Counted from the stretch's first letter, positions 46,818 to 59,906 are shown. The stretch: 64,000 bases of DNA from Nissolia schottii (GCA_003254905.1 QANU01098946.1:37985-101984), one strand, 5' to 3'. Numbers and translations: made by a program. Notes: generated by a model not told the origin, from the letters alone.

Positions 46818-48941
46818 AAGGCACTGACAAATCTTGTCCAACTTAGAATTTGATTTCAGCCGCGGAACTTCTTTGTACAGTGTTGCATTTTGCCCATAAA
46901 TTTCTGTTCTACTTATTTGGTTTGGGAGGGGTGGGGGGGGGGGTTGCATTGTGTGTAATCTGTGGTGATAAATTTACTGAGTTGATCTCAGCCTCATATC
47001 ATTGTTTGAAACAGGATTTTGCATATATGATAGGTATTTTGAATTTTTCTTTTAATAGGAAGAATGATCAAAATTGTAGATAGTGATAGCTACTCTTATG
47101 GCTGAGAGGCCGAGACTATTATCCCCCTCATAAGATTTTAGACAATTTTCTTTATGGTGTCATAGCATTTAAGTACTCAAATGCAGATGAAGATATCAAT
47201 TATCAGTGGTGTCTTCATGTGCTTCATGTGCTTTGGGCCCAAATGTGCTCCCAGGCCACTAAACTTCCCCAGCTGAATAATTCTATTCTCAGCTGTAGGG
47301 TCTTTCTTTCTGTTTATGACAACTTTCCCTTCATCTAGTTACTCTCTTTTGGGGAATAGATTCCATCGTAAAAATTTCACATGACTTATCATACGTGTGA
47401 CCGAGTTATGACTCTTGCTTTATTGCCCAGATTCACTTATGTTTTTTATTTTTCTTTGGTAATAACTTATGTTTTCTATTTTTCAACCATTATTCTTTTT
47501 CTGTATTTTTCTATCCTACTAGTTTAAAAAGCAGATCCTTGATTAAACTAAGAAATACACACCTCCCCTTTCATTTTTACTCATTATAAAACCACAAGTT
47601 TTTTGAAGTAAAGATTTGACTAATTCAGCTTCAACCTTTGTTTGCCAATGGAGCTGACTACATTCTTGAATTTCACATTGGTGACAATTAGGCAAACCAA
47701 ACTCAATTTCTGCACCAAACCATACATTAAATTACTGCATAACTAAGATTGGTGGGGTAAGATGAAGTGAATCATGTGTCTACGTCCGTTGGTTGTGCTA
47801 TAATTTCTTTATTAAGACAAGACAGAAATATTGAGATACAAAGACAAAAATTAATTATGTTTGTTTACTAAGATAGACACAAAAAATTTGTGTATTTTTT
47901 ATACCTCTGTTTTGTTTTGTTGGGACATGGGAACATGACACAGGGACATAACCTTTTAGAGTAGGATAATGTGTTTTTTTCTATTAAATTAATGCAATAG
48001 GAGTATTTTAAGTCATTTAGAATGTATTTTTTGTCTATTTTAAACTAAATAAAATATAGATATGAATAAGTGTATCTTTTACACTATCATTAAACAGAAT
48101 ACAAGATTCACTTATATGTTTCTGCCTTTATATCTCTGCCTTTATATATGTTTCAATAACCAAACGCAACCTATATAACTCATTAGCCATTTATCATTAG
48201 ATTTTAACAAAGTGTCTAATTGAAATCTCACCTAATAATGAATAATTAGTGAGTCAATAGGGCGTTTTTAAATTAATGAGAAAATTGGCAAGAATCCAAT
48301 GACTCCACACAAATAATTAAAGGCAAGTTTTCAAAGATAAGGATTCATGTATCTTTGCCTATTTTTAGATTGATGAGTTTCAAGACGTAACCATGACTGC
48401 CAACTTTGGAGGATCCCATGCTCCACATAATACTGCACTGTCACAGTGACAGTTATGGACACTGTCCCACACAAAATTGAGTTTTGGACTCCATGATCTC
48501 TTCTTGCTAGACACACCGATGTAACTAGACACACCCAAACTCCATATATGTTTTTCCAAAGAGACTTTTTTACTTTCGATATAGCTGTACCTTTTTGAAT
48601 CACCCCTTCATGTGCAATGTATTATTGTGTATAACCTGTTTTTAACATGGAACATTCATAAAATATTATTTTGACATAAGGGTGATGGATACCTATGGTT
48701 ACACAGAAAAGATATTTGAAGCCCAATCCCCTTGAGCCTCCTCTCTTACCTCTTTCCCTTTTCTTTCTTATTTTTCACCTGTCTCTTGCGTGTTTGTGGG
48801 TGTTAGGTCTCCCTTGAACTAACTAATGGGATAAGGGATAGCATACCTGAGAAATGAATCATGCTATTATAACAATTCAATTTGATAAATTTTTTAACAA
48901 CCACGTATAAATATGTGAGGTCACCCGATTTTTAGATGTCC
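46818..48941. other. 3' flank of the OSB gene and spacer
   Basis: Includes likely OSB 3' UTR with a long G run at about 46,930. No gene recognised; the 90-residue minus frame at 48,331-48,603 matches nothing known to me. Confidence 0.5.
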
Positions 48942-49126
48942 TTTTTTTTTTTAGGTTACTGCCCGGTATCTAAGGCTTAGCCTTGACTAATTCGGGTCGA
49001 CCCGGGTCGCGCACCTGGCTATGGCGGGTGAGTCTCCCAGCGGGGATAACTGCGTACACAAGGTGTCGAACTCGGGACCTTACTTAAGCGATATCTAGCC
49101 GCTTATCACTTGGACTAACCCCCGTT
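48942..49126 (-). mobile_element. tRNA-derived SINE, copy 2
   Basis: Reverse complement matches copy 1 (37,753-37,936) throughout: GGGGTTAGTCCAAGTGATAA, CCCGAGTTCGACACC, CCCCGCTGGGAGACTCACCC, GGCTAAGCCTTAGATACCGG, poly-A. Flanks TTTTAGATGTCC (left) and TTTTCAGATTTCC (right) look like a diverged target duplication. Confidence 0.88.
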
Positions 49127-49129
49127 GGT

Positions 49130-50171
49130 CTTTTCAGATTTCCTTTGATATATCTATATTGTTATTATGCTAAAATAACATTTCTCTTAAAAGTTATGAA
49201 AGAAAAAATTGAAAGTTTATTTGATAATGATAAACGTTTTAAAAAAACATCAAATCCTAAAGGATGGATGAATTTTCATAATAACCAAACAAAAGTATTG
49301 GACTATTCTTTTTAATTTCTATAAAAAAATTTAAATTTTATTCATTAAAATTATTGTCATTGTCATAATTATGATGTACACTTTAAGCAATTTTGAATTT
49401 TAAAAAATCAATATATTTTGATAATATCAAAAGAAAATTGTTTGGCTATTTTTTTTTCAATTTCCATATTAAAGAATATTTCGAATATTATTTATTAAAA
49501 TTATGGTTGTTATATGTCAACATCACAATTATTATTTATTTTTATTATTCTACCTCAATATGTATAATTACTTTTAAAATAATGTCATAATATTTATAGT
49601 TGAATTGGATGAGTTAACCCTTCTTAACCACTATTCTTTAGGATAATTAATTGTTGACAACATATCTCAATAAGCAGTTAGAGTTTGATGCTGATTGACC
49701 GCAACTCTCACATGCATATAACATGTACAGGCTTAATTAGGATATCAACAAGCTTTAAGATAATTAATCCTTCAACATAAGTGAAGTTAGAGGCTAATTT
49801 AACAGAATTTTTATAACTTTAAAGATCACAAGTTATGTTTCTATTACCTAAGAATTTATATGTTTAGGTTTGTGAAGTCCAAAACTAAAGTAAAGGATTA
49901 CTCACATTGATTCAAAAGGGTATGTTTCCATGTTTGATCTTCTATTTAATTGTATTATCAAAGATCATTCCGAAATCTAATTAATAATTAGCATCGAAAT
50001 CCCGAAACAAGCATGAAATACAATTAGAAAGATACATATAGATCTCATCGAATCAACACCAAAAAAATAATATAAGAAGATAAAACAATAGAGAATGAAA
50101 TTGCAACTCCTTGATCCCCTTTTGTATATATATAAAATTTGTACATAAACAGATAGGTGGGACAAAATGAG

Positions 50172-50214
<43 letters not shown>

Positions 50215-50253
50215 TTAAATATTCTCGAGAAGCATGTAAAATTTATGACTCAC
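49130..50253. other. Spacer where later Aux/IAA exons would be expected
   Basis: AT-rich with no VGWPP degron or PB1-type coding sequence on the minus strand. A (TA)n tract lies at about 50,174-50,209. Confidence 0.6.
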
Positions 50254-50495
50254 TTTGTAGGAGGGACATTGCTTTGGTCAATATCACTTGTGGCATCATC
50301 ATGAGAACCATTGGAGCTAGTACTGGTGTTTGATCTCTTGCTTTTGGACTCTAATTCCTCCATGGCTACTTCATGTGAAGATCTCTTGTTGCTTCTAACA
50401 ATATTGTTTGAGTAACTAGTGCAAGAATCACTGCCCGGAAGACCCAACCTTAACTCTGTAGCCTCGAGATTCAGCTCCAATGAAATATTTTCCAT
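50254..50495 (-). pseudogene. Aux/IAA first exon without downstream exons
   Basis: Starts MENISLELNLEATELRLGLP: domain I with the LRLGL EAR repression motif (residues 15-19) and a second LxLxL (6-10). KRSSHE and KSKRS are nuclear-type basic patches. The exon ends SNVPPTK at an intact donor (AAA/GTGAGT), the normal first-intron place in Aux/IAA genes. No exon coding for the VGWPP auxin degron (domain II) or the PB1 domains III/IV is seen down to the OSB gene 3.4 kb away. Aux/IAA proteins bind ARFs and recruit TOPLESS until auxin triggers their breakdown. Without splicing the frame stops in the donor, giving 81 residues. Most likely a truncated duplicate; a very long intron is unlikely. Confidence 0.85.
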
Positions 50496-50674
50496 TTTCT
50501 TTTAATTCCAAATCCAAAACGGTACTGTCGATGAATATTTCTGATTTCTGAGCAATTTTCCTTGTGGGAGAGATAGGAATAGAGAGAGAGAGAAAGATGT
50601 GATAATTGAGACTTGGGAATTAGAGATGGGAGAAGGAAATGTGTGGTGTCGAGAATAGTCGGTTGCTCATTAAG

Positions 50675-50683
50675 TTTTATAGC
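50675..50683 (-). promoter_or_regulatory. TATA box of the Aux/IAA fragment
   Basis: The minus strand reads GCTATAAAACTT 180 bases before the ATG, followed by a pyrimidine-rich leader with a (CT)n/(GA)n run at about 50,581 and another (GA)n upstream at about 50,721. Confidence 0.55.
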
Positions 50684-50852
50684 AACATTTGGTGAGGGAC
50701 AATAATCTAGGTGACTTATTCTCTCTCTCTCTCTCTTTGGTGCATGAATTTCAACGCAATGACGAAAGCATAAATTAAACAACCTCTCTGCCTGTGACAC
50801 GCGCTTGGTCACGGACCAATAACATGTTGACGTGCCAATGTTGCATTTTCAT

Positions 50853-51290
50853 GGGAGGTGTTCATGACTTTACCCGGCCCAATAAACCGGTCCGGTTCAA
50901 GGTTTATTGGGTTTAGGGTGGACGCCTTTGTAGCTAGTTGGAGTCATGGAAGTGGGGTCTACCCCCATAGGGTTGAAGGAGCGCGTGGAGTGGGGTTTAC
51001 AAAAGGAAATGACAGATATGATTGCCGGTGAGATGAGGGACACGAAGGGAACACGGTGTCGAAGGGAGAGGGGACAAGGTTGGAACAAGGCACAGCCAAT
51101 ATGTACCGAAGACCGTGGGCCACGACATGGACGGTTCTGATTGTGTGATGTGGGATATGAGGAGGGAATCATGGAGCGTTGGATCACGAGGAGGGGGGTA
51201 TAAGTGCATGTGAAAAAGGGAGAGACGGGCTCACGTTGGATGTCGTTGGTTGTTGATTGGATGGCAATAACCATGTGGGTGGACAAACAA
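50853..51290. other. GC-richer block with hAT-like end motif
   Basis: Begins GGTGTTCATGACTTTACCCG, then CCCAATAAACCGGTCCGG, the style of hAT non-autonomous element ends (compare CCCGGCCCATGAACAC at about 21,546). The 0.4-kb body has a G-rich plus strand and no recognised protein. Confidence 0.35.
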
Positions 51291-51299
51291 AGTAGGACT

Positions 51300-54200
51300 C
51301 TTCAATTTGAATTCATTTTATCCTAAAAGTAATCTTCTCAAATTAAATTAAATACGAGAGAAAAACACTATTTAAATTAGATTTTATTAATTTTAAAAAG
51401 ATTTTGTTTATTTAAAATAATTGTGTCTTTTCTTTTTATAATATGACTATATTTAATATGAGAATATTTATTTTCTTAGACGCGATACATTGTGTCAATT
51501 TAATAATATTCTTAACATTACGTGAACTCTATTGATATTTTATACAATAAAAAATATAGTGTGAATTCGCACTTCGCATCAATAGGTGCAAATATCATTT
51601 TTTTATACATAATAAAATAATGTTATGAGAACAATTATTTAAGACAATTTTATGACAAAGACAATGGTGGTAAATAGTTGTTGCCTGGGGCGCCCATAGA
51701 AGTTGAACCGTTCTTGTAACGGTGGCCCCACGTTGAATTTATGCATAATAACTGTTGAGTACCATTATATTTTTTGTTTATGAGAAAATAGAAAGGAGAC
51801 TTTGTCCTTTTTCGATGTTGAACCCAACTCTTTGCGCTAATTGTAGTGCAATTTGCAGCTAATGCACTACCTCATCCACATATATAAGTAGAGTGAGGCA
51901 TGTGAGAGTGTCTTTAAGTTCTATTATTTGGACTAATTTAATTTAATTCAATACGAGATATTAGACATGTAATTAACTTATGCTTTATTTATTATTAAAT
52001 GAGAATTTTATAAGATTAATACTTTATTAAGATATCATTCAATGAGATTTATACCTCAGGTGAGTAACAAAGCATTTTGGAGTTCCTTTTGTCTCCCCTA
52101 ACTTAACAATGATAAATTTCTCTTTTTTATGTGTTTTAAAAATTATATTAAATGATATTTAAACTTATAAAGATCTATACATACTATCTAAATCATTTAC
52201 CATTAAATCAGGCCTGATAAATTTGTCCATGAGAATATATGAGAAATTTCTAATAAAAGGATTGAGTTATCGGAAACAGAGAGAGAGAGAGAATACACGA
52301 GAAGTTGTGTGTTAAAACTTCTAAATTTTGGTTATTTAAGTGATGAATTCGGGGGAAAAATGTCATATATTTATTAATTATCTTTGCACGTTTTCGTTGT
52401 AAACCAAAAACATAATAACTAAAATCTATAATTACTTATCGCCAGAAAGAAATAACATTTTCCAACTATTAAAAAAAAGTTGGTTGCTTAAATACCCATG
52501 AGGTAAATTTTCTATATTATTTAATTCATCTATTTTTTTTATAATTTTTATAATTAAATTCATCAAATTTTGTTATTACTTCATGTTTTATATAATCGTA
52601 ATAAACTTTTCATTAGTTAAATCATTTAAACAACCAACTTATAAGAAATTTAGAAATTTGCAGACCATTTAAACTTATGGTGCATTTCTCTATAAATATT
52701 GTATTAAAAAATATTAATTTATCACATTAGATCATATAATACATTATGTCATATTAAATCATTAAATGGTAATAAAATTTGAAAAATTTAGTTATAAAAA
52801 TTATTAAAAATAAATAAATTAAATAACATGAAATATTTATCGATGAGATATTTGAGAAACCACCGTAAAAAAATTAATAATAGAAACATATTCTGTTAGA
52901 AAATTCAATGGGATTCGACACCTCCGGTTTCTTTCTCGTCATTCCTCATCTTAACTTACAAGTTACAATATAATGATCACATTTTCAATAAAGCCATTAA
53001 TTAATAAAGATGTAGTGCATTAATTAAATCTTTGATTTTCAGCTTTAGGATTAAAGTAATTAACCAATACATCCATACATTGAATAGTGCTAAAAACACT
53101 TGTTTACCATTTACGTCACCGTTTTGGGTAACTGAATATAACTAACTAAACACACTTATTAATATTCGACGCTGCTACCCATAGAGATCAACATTCACAT
53201 GATGCATGACCAGAATTATTTATCCATACATATATACATGGAACTTATACAAGATCAATTTGTGTGTAGTTTTATTTTTAATTAAGTACGTGATTCTGAT
53301 TTTGTTGTGTATAGCACAGCAGCATATATATCAAGATTAAGATGTATTCTGAAGATCGTTGAAGTAAAGTTTATTTTATTGCCGAAAGTATTATACTATT
53401 AATTCAGAAGTTGGACATAATAATATATAACTAATAAATAGTAGGTGCTTATAAGTTATAACTCATCCGAGATTTATGCTAAATATGCTTAAAGGATATA
53501 TAATGAAGCTTGTCACTCAGAATCTTTCCTAATAATTAATTTTTTTTATAGATAAATCGTAGAACTAATTTTATTGCAAAAAACCATCAATTTTATTCCT
53601 AATAATTAATGACATGTGAAATTATACTTTCTGTTGGGCTATGATGAACATTTTGGTGCTGATACAAGCCTTAAAGATTAAGAGGAATATTTATTAAAAA
53701 AAAAAGATTAAGTGGGATATGAGGGAGAAAAAAAAAGGTAAAAATTAAAAAGAAAAAGATGAACTATGGTAAATTTAAGAGTTTTTTTTTTCCCCAATAA
53801 GCCTTTGAGATTTTATTAAATCAACCCAAAATCGGGTCATATCACACCCATCACGAAATAGTCTAACAAGATCAATTTAAACATTGTCAAAACCTCTTTA
53901 GAGAAATGCCTCCAATCGCTCAATATTGCTATTATTTAGCACGACACCAATTTTGTAAAAGTTGCAGGATTTGGTTGAGTGACTAATTAAAAAGAAGAAA
54001 AACAGTAAGCGAAAGAGAGAAGAGGGTCAAATGATCGAAAGTTAAAGAAAGTCAAATTAATTAAATCTTGTCGTTCATTGTGCACGACACTAGTTGCCGC
54101 GCTAAAAGACATTTTTCCATTGTTTGAGTGTGGCACAGAATTTTGATTGTGATGGAAACCAATCTAATTGAGAGAGAGGGAAAAAAAAAAACAGTAGAGT

Positions 54201-54660
54201 GGAGCTTAATTTGAAGAGGCAAAGAAGAACTTGGGCTCTTGGCAAGCGCTTAGGCTTTATGTTGATAATGAAAGAGAAGTGATTAAGACTTCCTCCTTTG
54301 TCAAAAGTTTTTAAAGAGGATAAGAGTCATTTTTTTTTAGTCTAAGATGTCTATTACCAAGAGTAATGACCAATTTTCTTATAAGTTAGACTTATCGAAG
54401 AAGATTTAGTGTTGACCTTGAAACATTCTCTATACATACCATCAGAGATCGATTGAATCTCAGATTAAATGCTTAAGAAACTCAACTAAATGTCAATCGT
54501 ATTAGGTTTATCTGCTTTTGCTAGAAAGAGGGGTAGGGGGAAAGTCTTAAAAAGGCTACAACAGTTTCACACCGTAGCCTATGCTAGGATAAAAATGAAG
54601 GAGAGGAGTATTTAACGAATATATATATATGGATAACAAAAATATATATCAAATGAAAAT
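51300..54660. other. Long AT-rich spacer, nothing recognised
   Basis: No open frame, protein match or clear repeat ends were seen in about 3.3 kb. Confidence 0.5.
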
Positions 54661-54662
54661 TA

Positions 54663-55128
54663 GATTAAGTGGTTGTTTGGTTGTTTTAAATTTAAGTTTA
54701 GTTAATTGAAAATAAGTTTAAATAGTTCTCATCTTGTTTGATTTTTTTTTTCAAATTACAAAAATTAAATTTGGGAGATCTCAAACTTTAGTTTGTTAAC
54801 CGAAATCAAAAGTTACTTTTCAATTTAAGTTCTGAAACTGAAAAAAGAAAGTTACATTTTTAACCTTAATAAAATACCCTATCTCTTTCTCACAAAATAT
54901 ATGAATTTACCTTAAAACTATGTTATGTCCTTTTTGATAATTTTATTTTCAAAAGTACTTTAATTTTATCTCATCCAAATAAAAACAATTCTTTTAAACT
55001 TGCTTTAGAATATTCAAACCAAACACAAATCAATTCTCTCAAACTAAATTCTTCTAAAAGTAATTCTTTAAATTTAATTTTTCAAAACTTAATTTCTCCA
55101 AAAGTTAAACCAAACGGCTAACTTAATT
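54663..55128. mobile_element. MITE with GTTTGGTT inverted ends
   Basis: The left end TTAAGTGGTTGTTTGGTTG and the reverse complement of the right end TTAAGTTAGCCGTTTGGTTT match, and TTTAAATTTAAGTTTAG / GAAATTAAGTTTTG-like strings follow on both sides. About 465 bp, non-coding. Confidence 0.55.
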
Positions 55129-55699
55129 TGATACAGTAAAAAAAAAAACCTTAATTTGATCACTTAATTAATGACTAAAATCTCTAGTGAGATGTGCAAT
55201 GTTTTTCATAAGTCTCAAGTTGGAGCTAGCTCAATGAGATATCTCCCCAAGTCCCCTTGCGCACCAAAATCTTCTATGCAAGTAGAAAAACACTTTTCAA
55301 ACGTGCTTAATGATACGAAATTAGTAATTTAAGAATGCTCATAAGAACCAAAATTCAAGAGACATAACTATCCACACACACAAATGTGCTAGGTACAAAT
55401 AATTAAGGTAGCTAACTGGTACAGGTAGTATTGTTTTGGACCATATAACAAAATCACAAGCACACGGCACCAAAAAAGAACAACTCAGATACATATTACA
55501 GATGTTAGGTATGTTAGCTAAAAAGAGAAGAATGGCCAACGGAGCGCACATACACCATTTGTGATAATAAAACCAAGGGAATTCTCTTCTGTACCCAAAA
55601 CAAATTTCTAATTATATTCTTCTTGGAATAGCACCAGACACAATGGGCCATCGACTTTTCTTATAGCTAGCCAAGGGTGTTGATGGTACCATTTGGTCT

Positions 55700-56095
55700 A
55701 ATTAACCCGTTTTGATCTGAAATTTATATGTTAGGTTGGGTTTAGACTGTGAAATTTAACTCGGACTTACTTGTCGGGTCGGATTTAATTAATACTTGAA
55801 TGATTTGGTGCACTTATGAAATAATCACACCATTACCAAATGTAAATTTGAGTCTCATAAACATATTTCTCAAAATAATGTCATTTAAGACTCTAAGATT
55901 TTGTTCTAGAAAAAGATGTTCATTACCCGTTTTGGTCTAAAATTTATTAGGATGAGTTCAAGTTATGAAATTTAACATGACTCGCTTCTTAGACCAATTT
56001 CGGTTGGTTAATACTTGAACGATTCGGTGTAATTGACAAAGACATTTTTCTAAAACAATGTCATTCAAAGACTCTAAAATTTGTGCTTGTGGGAT
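55700..56095. repeat. Diverged tandem duplication, unit about 170-220 bp
   Basis: ACCCGTTTTGATCTGAAATTTAT, GTGAAATTTAAC, TTAATACTTGAATGATTTGG and AATAATGTCATTTAAGACTC of copy 1 recur in order from 55,926 as ACCCGTTTTGGTCTAAAATTTAT, ATGAAATTTAAC, TTAATACTTGAACGATTCGG and ACAATGTCATTCAAAGACTC. Confidence 0.75.
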
Positions 56096-56099
56096 TCAA

Positions 56100-56678
56100 C
56101 TTTAAACCAAAATTAGAAATTTGTTTTATTTTCTGATTTTTTTTCAAATACTAAATGCATTCCAAATGTCTATAATAAAAGGTATATATAGGTGGTTAAA
56201 TGATATTATATGGTTCAAAACTTTACGCGTAAGAAATATAGAGGATCCGAAAAGAAAGCTATATTATTAAGGTTAGGTAACACAATATTTGGAGCCACAG
56301 TGGTAGCCATCTAGCGATAGCTAGCTAGCTAGTACTACTGCATCTTGTCAAAAGCACACACACGTGTGGGGTGCTTCTTGTTTCTGGATGGTGAAATGCT
56401 GTGGGCCTTGATCCGCACGTGGGGTGATAGAGTCTCTACCTTTAAAGTGGTTGAAGATCGGTGTGGGGAATGAAGACCCAAAATTTAATTATGTAAGGTT
56501 AAAAGAATTAGTCCCCACTCCCACTCCCTAATTGCTTCCTTGTTTCCCAAGATGCCCTAGTATTCCATGTGATTTTGATTGTTTTGGCCATGCATGACCC
56601 ATGAAATGCTATGAATGCTCCTTTATTTTAAAGGATACATATCATGAATAATGCAAATATAGTTCCATACAATATCGT
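56100..56678. other. Spacer, nothing recognised
   Basis: No gene or repeat end seen. Confidence 0.45.
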
Positions 56679-57014
56679 CGAGTAAACTATCGTATAAACC
56701 CATCACAATTTTACAATCAGACAAATTGGCTTCTTACAAATAAAAAGATGGGACAAATAAACCCCTCAAAATGTTTGATACCTTAGTGTTATTTATTTGT
56801 GAGAGGTCAATTTGTCCGAAAGTCAAATTGTGAGAAGTCAATTTATCAAAAAGTTAATTTTTAAGTTGTCAATTTGACCAAAAATCAAAATATGGGGACT
56901 TATTTATTCGGCTTTTTCATTTGTGAGAAGCCAATGAGTTTTTCATTTGTGATGGACCAACTTGTCCGATCATGAAATTGTAAGTACATTTTTGGGAGTT
57001 TACTTAAACTTATT
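56679..57014. mobile_element. MITE with GAGTAAACT-type inverted ends
   Basis: The left arm (GAGTAAACTATCGTATAAAC, TTACAATCAGACAAATTGGC, CTTACAAAT) matches the reverse complement of the right arm (AAGTAAACTCCCAAAAATG, TCATGATCGGACAAGTTGG, CATCACAAATG). About 336 bp. The centre repeats GTGAGAAG(T/C)CAAT strings. Confidence 0.65.
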
Positions 57015-57373
57015 AGTAACCATTTTATACACGACATCTTGAAATCATTTTTTTGTTTTCATTTGAGATATGGGTTTTCAAATCATTTTCTCCGTTTTTC
57101 TACTACAAGAGGTTTCTTTTGTTTTTTTCAAGAGGATGAAGTTAATATTTCTCAAATATAGAGGAAGAAGGCAGGTTAATATTGTAATACTCCTGCTAGC
57201 TGCTTACGTGTACGTCGCAAACAATGCTTATAGGGTTGTTAATTGCCTTGGTTGGGATACTTCTAGCCCTATATTTCTATTTGAAAATATTCTTTTATTG
57301 AAAATATGGACCAATTTTAAAACTTTTTTCTTTCTTTATTGAAACATAAAATATGAGTCATGCGTATTTGATA

Positions 57374-57374
57374 A

Positions 57375-57409
<35 letters not shown>
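57374..57409. repeat. (TA)n microsatellite
   Basis: About 17 TA units between the spacer and the decayed LTR. Confidence 0.9.
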
Positions 57410-57412
<3 letters not shown>

Positions 57413-59906
57413 AGTGATAGAGTCCCAAGAGACTTAAGCGGTAAATGACATAATGAGTAATCATACAAAATATTCCATACTTTATGTACATTTATTTAGA
57501 CCTCGAAACAGTTACACCTTTTGGTTAAGTTTACATAATCCATATAGCTAATACAAATTTCCCAACACCTAAACATCTTGATGCGTGGATGTACACTACA
57601 GTCCCTCTGTCCCCTGGGTGTCTTGATGTCCAGACCTTCGAGCCTTCTGCGCTGCCTTTTCCTCTTCGGCGTACCCATCATAAATGAGCGGGGGATGAGA
57701 ACATTGCGTTCTCAGTGGGAATCCTAGGGCATACCTATCAATTTTTGCTTCATTTATGATCCAGGCCGCTCAGGAGATCTCTAGGCGATATAATAAATAC
57801 ATGCTATAAGGTCTTATTTCATTTAAAATTCCTGGCTAGTCTTGAGAAGCTTACCTAATTACTAGGTGATAGGGGAATTCTAATCTTGAATCACCTGTAG
57901 AGAAGAGGTACTGCGCATTCTGAACCTATTCCTTGTATACTTCTACATATAGAAAAATGATATTTTCCTTGCAGACCTCATGTCATGAAGGGAAATAGCT
58001 ATACCTTTAATCATACCTTCCTTGAATACCTCAAATCATGCAAGAAAGTAGGTATATCTTCCCCGCAGACCTCGGACCATGCAAGAAAGTAGCCCCATCT
58101 TAACTATACCTTCCTTGTAGACCTCAAATCATGCAAGAAAGTAACCGTACTTTCCCTGCAGAACTCAAACCATGCAGGAAAGTAATCGGTACCTATTCCC
58201 TACATTCCGTTATTAATTCTTCATATTTATGAAATTAACCCTCTAGTTATCTAAGATTATTCTAAGAATTATAATAGCAAACATTGTAGTATAAGCACAT
58301 AAAGCTAATCATAAACTGTAAAGCGCAATTGTGTTTTCTAAGATACTTTCTTTGCCATATTTTGTAACTCTTGATATCTTCGATCCATTAGTCTACTTCA
58401 TTTAATTTCACCTTGTAAGATTAATCTCCTAAGTAATTGTGAAACCCTAACCTTGTCAATTTCCTCTTCAAAACAAGTTGCTCTAGTTCTACATCCTTAT
58501 ACTCCTGATGACCTAGCTTCATTCTACTTCTGTTGGATCCTTTGTCTTACTTCAATTCCTTAAATTGATAACATTAAACCTAATTGTTCATAAGTGTATA
58601 TCTTCTTGATTCCTTCTTGAGTACTAAATCTAATTTCACTCAAAAACTCAGTCCTCACATAAACAAACTCCAATATTACACTCCAGTTGCTCAGCGTCCT
58701 TTCTAGGGTCGCTCAGAGGACTAGGGCTTCTTATCTCCTATACTTGCTATCTAAACTTCATCTTTCCTCTTTACCTGAAACCTCTCTCTCCTATTTGTTC
58801 TCACCCTTTTCCTTTACACATAAAACCTTAATTTAAACCTTATTAAACCCATATCCATATCCCTAAACACCACGGTACCATCTAGCTCCTTTAAGAACAC
58901 AAATAAACATAATTCCTCAAAAGCATACATAGACATATTTCCACACATAGAATAGTATAGAATATCATGAATATGCCACTTAGACAGTGGGGATTGTCAG
59001 ATTACCCACCTCTAGCAAGACTTTGGGAGGGTTTAGGTAACTTTGAGAGAACGTCCCTTAGGGAGCCTTTGTGCTTCCAAAGCTTGCTTGATCACCTTTC
59101 TCCAAGAGAAAACTTTAAGAGGGCCCAGAGATGATTGCTATAGCTTGTGCTTGGTGATTTGAGGAAGGAAAATGAAATTGAACTTAGAGAGAAGAGTGTA
59201 TGTGTTCAGTTTTGGCTAGAAGAGAAAAAGCAAATAAATGAAAGCAAATGCACAATAAGGAAAACCGTGGGGATGAGCTTCTAAGGCCAAGCTACGGTTG
59301 GCTTGCTCTAATTATATATAGAAATGAAATTAAATGATTAATTGAAGATGAAGGAAATTGTTGCCGGTTTTGGGCCATTAGTTTAGGGTAGAAGAATACA
59401 AATTGATGATGATAACTAGGTGGCATCATATGATAGGTTGGAAAATGATAAGTATGACTTTGTTTGACCAAGTATGTGGGTGCGTGTGAAGCTGTGAGTA
59501 AAGCTCTATTGTGGGTCGTGTGTGTGTTTGTCATCCATGAAATTTTAATGTATGAGTTTGATTGTGTTTGGTCATTAATTTTCCGTGTATGGATTTCCTA
59601 AAAATTTTATAAACATACAAATTTTATCTAGAAAATTATCTCATAAGGAAGTTAAGTTAGTCCAAGGTATTCGTAATTTTACTTTCGTAAAAGTGTGTTT
59701 TACGGATACTTTTGATATGTGATTAAATTTCGAGAAGAAAGATAATTGATCCGGATCTCGTGATATTTCGCGAGACCGCGAAACTACTACCTTGACTAGT
59801 ATTTTTAGAAAATAAAATTGGTGATTTAAGTTTCCAGTCTAAATAAATGGCTCGTATATTTATTTATTACGCAAAATCTTTACTAAGGAAAAAGTAAGAT
59901 GTTACT
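57410..59906 (-). mobile_element. Decayed Tekay-like LTR, probably solo
   Basis: On the minus strand the start TAGTAACATCTTACTTTTTC matches TGTAACAACCCGACTTTTTC of the LTR at 62,904, and AATTAATGACCAAACA recurs in both about 330-400 bases in. GCTGAGCG-type motifs at 58,689 and 58,710 are also shared. The 3' part encodes a short basic frame (MMGTPKRKRQRRRLEGLD). No gag or pol is attached. Confidence 0.65.
57960..58190. repeat. Five short tandem units inside the LTR, 41-53 bp apart
   Basis: CTT(G/C)CAGACCTCAAATCATGCAAGAAAGTA-like units at about 57,970, 58,022, 58,064, 58,115 and 58,157. The spacing alternates between about 52 and 42 bases, so the real repeat may be a pair of units. Confidence 0.75.

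Noticed and set aside
46921..46945. Long G run as a regulatory G-quadruplex
   Set aside because: A homopolymer in a 3' flank; could be a sequencing artefact and nothing else supports it.
48331..48603. 90-residue minus frame as a missing Aux/IAA exon
   Set aside because: No degron or PB1 residues and no matching splice phase.
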